A DNA stretch of 64,000 nt from Pseudoclavibacter sp. 13-3 (GTDB lineage Bacteria > Actinomycetota > Actinomycetes > Actinomycetales > Microbacteriaceae): positions 62,001 through 126,000 of the forward strand of contig NZ_JAJOZT010000004.1 in the NCBI RefSeq assembly GCF_021168475.1, read 5' to 3'. Under the pieces are notes generated by a model, which did not search any database, had not been told where the DNA came from, and worked only from the letters and a program-made list of their open reading frames with translations. Shown in pieces: positions 59,919-64,000 of this stretch; position 1 is the stretch's first letter, and every line of letters begins with the position of its first letter. The translations under genes and the position numbers were made by a program.

Positions 59919-60602
59919 TCAGCGAACGCGAGCGCTCTCGGCGGCCGCGCGCAGGTCGGCGATCGCAGCCTGAGCATCCGCCGTCCTGAAGACGCTGGAG
60001 CCGGCGACCAGAGAATCTGCACCGGCCGACACCGCGATCGCGCCGGTGTGCGCGTTGACTCCCCCGTCGACCTGCAGCACGAGCTCGTCGAGTCCCTGCT
60101 GCTCGGCGCGTTCGCGCAGCAGCCGCAGCTTTCTCGTCGTGCCCGCCTCGATGTAGGACTGCCCGCCGAAGCCCGGCTCGACGGTCATCACCAGCACGCG
60201 GTCGAAGTATTCGAGCAGGTCGATGATCGTCTCGACCGGCGTGGCCGGCTTCAGCGCGATGCCGGCCTGCGCGCCGAGCGACCGCAGCGTGCGCGCCACG
60301 CTCAGCGGCGAGGTCGCGGCCTCGAGGTGGAAGGTCACGGCGTGCGCGCCGAGTTCGGCATAGGCCGGCGCCCACCGGTCGGGATCATCGATCATCAGAT
60401 GCACATCGAGCGGAATCGGCGAGTACTGCTGGATGAACTGCACGACTGGCGCGCCGAAGGTGAGGTTCGGCACGAAGTGGTTGTCCATCACGTCGATGTG
60501 CGCGGTGTCTGCCGTGATGATCTGCTGCAGCGTGCCCTTCAGGTCACCGAGGTCTGCGTTGAGGATGCTGGGGCTGATCTGCACGGGGCGGGTGGCGGTC
60601 AT
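59919..60602 (-). CDS. rpe: Ribulose-phosphate 3-epimerase
   Basis: Interconverts ribulose 5-phosphate and xylulose 5-phosphate. 227 residues from ATG 60602. The metal/active residues are in [48 protein letters not shown] and [11 protein letters not shown] much longer open frame upstream in the same phase runs antisense-like through the sugar porter gene and is not real. Normal partner of the his block in this family. Confidence 0.97.
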   Translation of the reverse strand: MTATRPVQISPSILNADLGDLKGTLQQIITADTAHIDVMDNHFVPNLTFGAPVVQFIQQYSPIPLDVHLMIDDPDRWAPAYAELGAHAVTFHLEAATSPLSVARTLRSLGAQAGIALKPATPVETIIDLLEYFDRVLVMTVEPGFGGQSYIEAGTTRKLRLLRERAEQQGLDELVLQVDGGVNAHTGAIAVSAGADSLVAGSSVFRTADAQAAIADLRAAAESARVR

Positions 60603-60664
60603 ATGGTCAAGTCTAGGCTGCTGCAGCCCGACCCAGCCTTCGCGCCGGTGCAGACGCAGGCCTG

Positions 60665-62161
60665 TCACCGCTGTGCTGATCTGCCAGGCCGCGCGGCCAC
60701 ACCGCGAGCGAAGATCGCCTCGGTCTGCTCGAGCGCAGCGCCCTTCGTCTCCGGAATGCGCCGCAGCACGAAGAAGAACGAGAACAGTGCGACCAGCGCG
60801 TAGATTCCGTAGGTGGTCGGCAGCGACCACGCACCCATCGAGGGAAACGACACCGTCACCAAGAAGTTCGCCACCCACTGCGCCGCGGCAGCGAGGCCGA
60901 GCGCCCGACCGCGAATGCGGCTCGGGAAGATCTCGCCGAGCAGCACCCACACCAGCGGCCCCCACGAGGCCCCGAACCCGATCACGAAGAGGTTGGCTGC
61001 GACGAGCGCGATGACGCCCCACGGTGCCGGCAGGCTGGGTGCGCCGTTCACGTCGACCGCGAACGAGAAGCTCAGCGCCATGGCCCCCAGCGACACCGCC
61101 ATCAGCACCGAACCGCTCAGCAGAATCGGCCGCCGCCCGACGCGGTCCACCAGCACGATCGCGATGATCGTCACCAGCACATTCGTCACCGAGGTGATCA
61201 CACTGATCGTCAGCGAGTCGCTCTCGGTGAACCCGACTGCCTTCCACAGCGTGGTCGAGTAGTAGAAGATCACGTTGATGCCGACGAACTGCTGCAGCAC
61301 CGACAGCACGATGCCGATCCACACGATCGGCTGCAGCCCGAGCCGGGGCCCGCGCAGCGACGCCTTCGACTGGCTGCGATCGGTGGCGATGGCCGCCTCG
61401 AGCTCGCCGATCGTGCCCTCCAGCGAACGACTCGGGGTCAGCTGCGCCAGCACCGCTCGCGCAGCCTGCTCACGACCCACCGCCACCAGATAGCGCGGCG
61501 ACTCCGGCAGCACCACCGCGAGCACGCCGTAGACGGCGGCCGGAATCACGCCGACCAGCAGCATCCACCGCCAGGCCGGCATGCCGAGCCACAGCGCCTG
61601 CGACGCGCCTCCCGCCCCATGGGCCAGCAGCGAGTCAGAGAGCAGCGCCGCGAAGATGCCGAGCGTGACCGCGAGCTGCTGCAGCGACCCCAGGCCGCCG
61701 CGAATGCGCTGCGGAGCGATCTCGGCGATGTACGCCGGCGCCACCACCGATGCGATGCCCACACCGACGCCGCTCATCACGCGCCACAGAATCAGGTCGG
61801 GTACGCTCACCGTGAAGGCGGCGCCGATCGAGCTGACGAAGAACATGATCGCGCCGATGCGCATCACCCAGAGCCGCCCCCAGCGGTCGGCGAGGGCGCC
61901 CGCGAACATCGCTCCCGCGGCCGATCCGAGCAGCGCGACGGCGACCACGAATCCGGTCAGCGCCTCGCCCAGGGCGAAGTGATGGTTGACCGAGTCGACC
62001 GCACCGTTGATCACCGACGAGTCGAATCCGAAGAGAAAGCCGCCCATCGCCGCGGCCGACGCGAGCACGACGGCCCGTCGGCGAAAGCGCGGCTCGAGGG
62101 TCGCCTCGCTCTGTCTCTGGCTCTGGTTCTCGGGCCGCGGGCTCACTGGTCTGTCAGGCAC
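60665..62161 (-). CDS. MFS sugar porter
   Basis: Major facilitator superfamily sugar/H+ symporter with 12 hydrophobic segments. Typical signatures: GFLFGFDSSVINGAVDSV, ADRWGRLWVMRIG after helix 2, PAYIAEIAPQRIRGGLGS, LPESPRYLVAVGRE, and the repeat VDRVGRRPILLSG with PSRIRGRALGLAAAAQW and ETKGAALEQ at the end. I chose GTG 62161 (498 aa), which overlaps the rarD stop; GTG 62167 or TTG 62179 are alternatives and no clear ribosome site decides. The sugar is unknown. Confidence 0.92.
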   Translation of the reverse strand: MPDRPVSPRPENQSQRQSEATLEPRFRRRAVVLASAAAMGGFLFGFDSSVINGAVDSVNHHFALGEALTGFVVAVALLGSAAGAMFAGALADRWGRLWVMRIGAIMFFVSSIGAAFTVSVPDLILWRVMSGVGVGIASVVAPAYIAEIAPQRIRGGLGSLQQLAVTLGIFAALLSDSLLAHGAGGASQALWLGMPAWRWMLLVGVIPAAVYGVLAVVLPESPRYLVAVGREQAARAVLAQLTPSRSLEGTIGELEAAIATDRSQSKASLRGPRLGLQPIVWIGIVLSVLQQFVGINVIFYYSTTLWKAVGFTESDSLTISVITSVTNVLVTIIAIVLVDRVGRRPILLSGSVLMAVSLGAMALSFSFAVDVNGAPSLPAPWGVIALVAANLFVIGFGASWGPLVWVLLGEIFPSRIRGRALGLAAAAQWVANFLVTVSFPSMGAWSLPTTYGIYALVALFSFFFVLRRIPETKGAALEQTEAIFARGVAARPGRSAQR

Positions 62162-63149
62162 GGGCACCGAGTCTAGCAATGCGGTGGCGACGCCCCTGCA
62201 CGAGCCCGTCGACGATCAGCAGGGCAATCGACGCCCAGATCAGCACGAAGCCGATGAGGCGGCTCGCCGGCATCGGCTCGTGCAGCACGGCGACGCCGAT
62301 GATGAACTGCAGCGTCGGGCCCAGGTACTGCAGAAAGCCGATCCAGCTGAGCGGCAGTCGACGCGATGCCGCGGCGAACGTGATCAGCGGCACCGCGGTG
62401 ACCACACCGGCAGACGCCAGCAGCAGCGAGTGGCCGAGGCCGGTGCGCCCGAAGGTGAGGCCCGCTCCGGCGAACTCCACCACCACCAGCACCACCACGG
62501 CGATCGGCAGCAGCAGTGCGGTCTCGATGGTGAGCCCGCTGAGCGCGTCGACGCGCTCGCCGACCTGCGACTTGATCAGACCGTAGAAGCCGAAGCTGAA
62601 CGCCAGGCCGAGCCCGATCCAGGGCATCTGCCCGTAGGCCACCACGAGCACGACGACAGCGACCGCACCCAGTGCGACAGCAGTCCACTGCATGCGCCCG
62701 AGCCGGTCGTGCTGCACGAACACCGCGAGCAGAATCGTCACGATCGGGTTGATGAAGTAGCCGAGCGACGCCTCGAGCACGTGCTCGGTGGTCACGGCGA
62801 TCACGTAGAGCTGCCAGTTGGCATAGATCAGCAGAGCGGCGGCGGTGAGCGTCAGCAGCACCCGCGTGTCTCGGAACAGCGCGACCAGATGGCGCCACTG
62901 CCGGGTCACGGTCACCAGCAGCGCGCAGAACACCGCTGAGAAGACCACTCGCGCGGCCACGAGCTCGAACGGCCCGGTCGGTGCCATCAGCATGAAGTAG
63001 AGCGGCAGCGACCCCCAGATCAGATAGGTGCCGATGCCGAGCATCAGGCCACTGCGGCGCGGCTGTCGCGAGAACTGCCGTGACCTGTCGGCTCCCTCGG
63101 GCAGTGCGATGGGCCCGGTCGCCATCTCTGGCGAGCTGTGCGGGGCCAT
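62154..63149 (-). CDS. rarD: EamA-family transporter RarD
   Basis: 331-residue integral membrane protein with ten hydrophobic segments, starting the conserved RSGLMLGIGTYLIWGSLPLY then FMLMAPTGPFELVAARVVFS, and including EASLGYFINPIVTILLAVFV, all characteristic of RarD. In other bacteria linked to chloramphenicol sensitivity; substrate unknown. Its start codon meets the stop of the methyltransferase gene. Confidence 0.93.
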   Translation of the reverse strand: MAPHSSPEMATGPIALPEGADRSRQFSRQPRRSGLMLGIGTYLIWGSLPLYFMLMAPTGPFELVAARVVFSAVFCALLVTVTRQWRHLVALFRDTRVLLTLTAAALLIYANWQLYVIAVTTEHVLEASLGYFINPIVTILLAVFVQHDRLGRMQWTAVALGAVAVVVLVVAYGQMPWIGLGLAFSFGFYGLIKSQVGERVDALSGLTIETALLLPIAVVVLVVVEFAGAGLTFGRTGLGHSLLLASAGVVTAVPLITFAAASRRLPLSWIGFLQYLGPTLQFIIGVAVLHEPMPASRLIGFVLIWASIALLIVDGLVQGRRHRIARLGARA

Positions 63150-64000
63150 CAGCGCCGCCTCAGCACCGAGACGAACATGCCGTCGCTCGCATGCACGTGG
63201 GGCCAGAGCTGCAGCCCGGGAGCACCGGAGCCGACCAGGGGCCTGTCACTCGCACCGAGGCCCAAGGCGTCGTCGAGGCGCGTTGCCGCGCCGGGAGCGA
63301 GCCCCGCGCCCGCATCGATGAGGATGCCGGCGGTGTCGAGCACGTCGAGCGCGCCCGCCTGCCGCGACAGCAGCCCGTCGATCTGTCTGCGGGTCTCGGC
63401 CAGATGCGGCGAGCAGGTCACATAGGCGATCAGCGCCCCGGAGCGCGCCGAGGCGACGGCCGAGTCGAGCAGCCGCTGCTGCAGCGCGGTGAGATCGCGC
63501 AGATCGGTCGGCTGTTTGCGCCAGCGAGACTCGGGCCGACGTCGCAGCGCTCCCAGCCCGGTGCACGGTGCGTCGATCAGCAGCCGCTGCCACTGACCTG
63601 ACACCCGTTCGAGCTCGGTGGCGCCGTCGTGCTGGTCGACGGTGACGGCTCCGAACCCGGATTCCTCCAGAGCACGCCGCACCAGATCGGCACGGTGCGG
63701 CACAGGTTCGTTCGCGCGCAGCGCCGCCCGCGGGTCGCGCTGAGCGGCGAGAGCGGCGAGCAGGGCGGTCTTGCCGCCGGGCCCGGCGCACAGGTCGAGC
63801 CAGCGTTCGCCATGATCGTGGGCGGATGCACCGGCCCCGTCGCCGGAGTCGGGCGCAGCCGCGATCGCGACGGCAGCCAGTTGCGAGCCGACGTCCTGCA
63901 CTCGCACGCCGGGGCGGCACAGCTCGATCGGATCGCCGTGTTCGAGCACCGCGCCGAACGGCGACAGCGGGCTGGGCGTCGTGCCCGGGATGTCGCCGCG
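63149..64000 (-). CDS. RsmB/NOP-family rRNA m5C methyltransferase (N-terminus beyond window)
   Basis: C-terminal two-thirds of a Sun/RsmB-type RNA cytosine-C5 methyltransferase; the frame stays open to the window edge (RGDIPGTTPSPLSPFGAVLE). SAM-binding motif I is WLDLCAGPGGKTALLAALA, motif IV is LIDAPCTGLGALRRRPESRW, and motif VI has the catalytic Cys in AYVTCSPHLAETRRQIDGLL. The N-terminal NusB-like domain would lie outside. Probably methylates 16S rRNA; the exact position is unknown. Confidence 0.93.
   Translation of the reverse strand, partial: RGDIPGTTPSPLSPFGAVLEHGDPIELCRPGVRVQDVGSQLAAVAIAAAPDSGDGAGASAHDHGERWLDLCAGPGGKTALLAALAAQRDPRAALRANEPVPHRADLVRRALEESGFGAVTVDQHDGATELERVSGQWQRLLIDAPCTGLGALRRRPESRWRKQPTDLRDLTALQQRLLDSAVASARSGALIAYVTCSPHLAETRRQIDGLLSRQAGALDVLDTAGILIDAGAGLAPGAATRLDDALGLGASDRPLVGSGAPGLQLWPHVHASDGMFVSVLRRR

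Overview
This window comes from a high-GC actinobacterium. The gene set and gene orders (uvrB-uvrA-uvrC-rapZ-whiA, gap-pgk-tpi, rpe-hisEGFI-trpE-CBA-lgt-gltBD-pyk, an ANTAR response regulator next to a hotdog thioesterase and polA) fit the Microbacteriaceae, probably Microbacterium or a close relative. This placement is inferred from recognised protein families and synteny, not from a database search.

Layout. (1) 1-21304 is core chromosome, almost all on the minus strand. Read in the direction of transcription it carries polA-thiL, rpsA, coaE, a small acetyltransferase, uvrB (with a perfect LexA/SOS box), uvrA-uvrC-rapZ-whiA, sodA and gap-pgk-tpiA; tpiA is cut by the left edge. A plus-strand thioesterase and a minus-strand ANTAR response regulator close the block. 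(2) 21378-21463 is tRNA-Leu(CAA). Its 3' end is the left attachment site of a compact 9.6-kb integrated element, 21441-31024, bounded by an exact 22-bp direct repeat. (3) 31077-36352 holds a membrane alpha/beta hydrolase, a MatC-like carrier, a histidine phosphatase and a GlcD-type FAD oxidase. (4) 36472-42920 is a complete Mrp Na+/H+ antiporter operon in which MrpB is fused to MrpA. (5) 42952-64000 is minus-strand metabolism: pyruvate kinase, glutamate synthase (gltBD) behind GlnR-like repeats, lgt, the trp and his genes in one tightly packed block, rpe, a sugar porter, RarD and a partial RsmB-type rRNA methyltransferase.

The unusual object is the element at 21441-31024. It encodes a tyrosine integrase, an AlpA/excisionase-like HTH protein, a winged-helix protein directly followed by an iteron-like and AT-richer region that looks like a replication origin, a putative scaffold, and an HK97-fold major capsid protein. 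I find no terminase, portal, maturation protease, connector, tail or lysis gene. It therefore looks like an autonomously integrating and replicating phage satellite (or reduced prophage) that makes its own capsid shell and depends on a helper phage for packaging and tails. The closest established parallels by architecture are the roughly 10-kb phiRv1/phiRv2 elements of Mycobacterium tuberculosis and the capsid-forming PICIs. Several cargo proteins of unknown function, paired palindromic operators and matching 17-bp putative integrase arm sites at both ends complete it.

The core genes are ordinary and well conserved. Points of regulatory interest are the SOS box of uvrB, the GTAAC-N6-GTAAC repeats upstream of gltB, strong hairpin terminators after sodA, rpsA and between the convergent thioesterase and ANTAR genes, a His-rich tail on the ANTAR regulator, and the absence of yvcK between rapZ and whiA.
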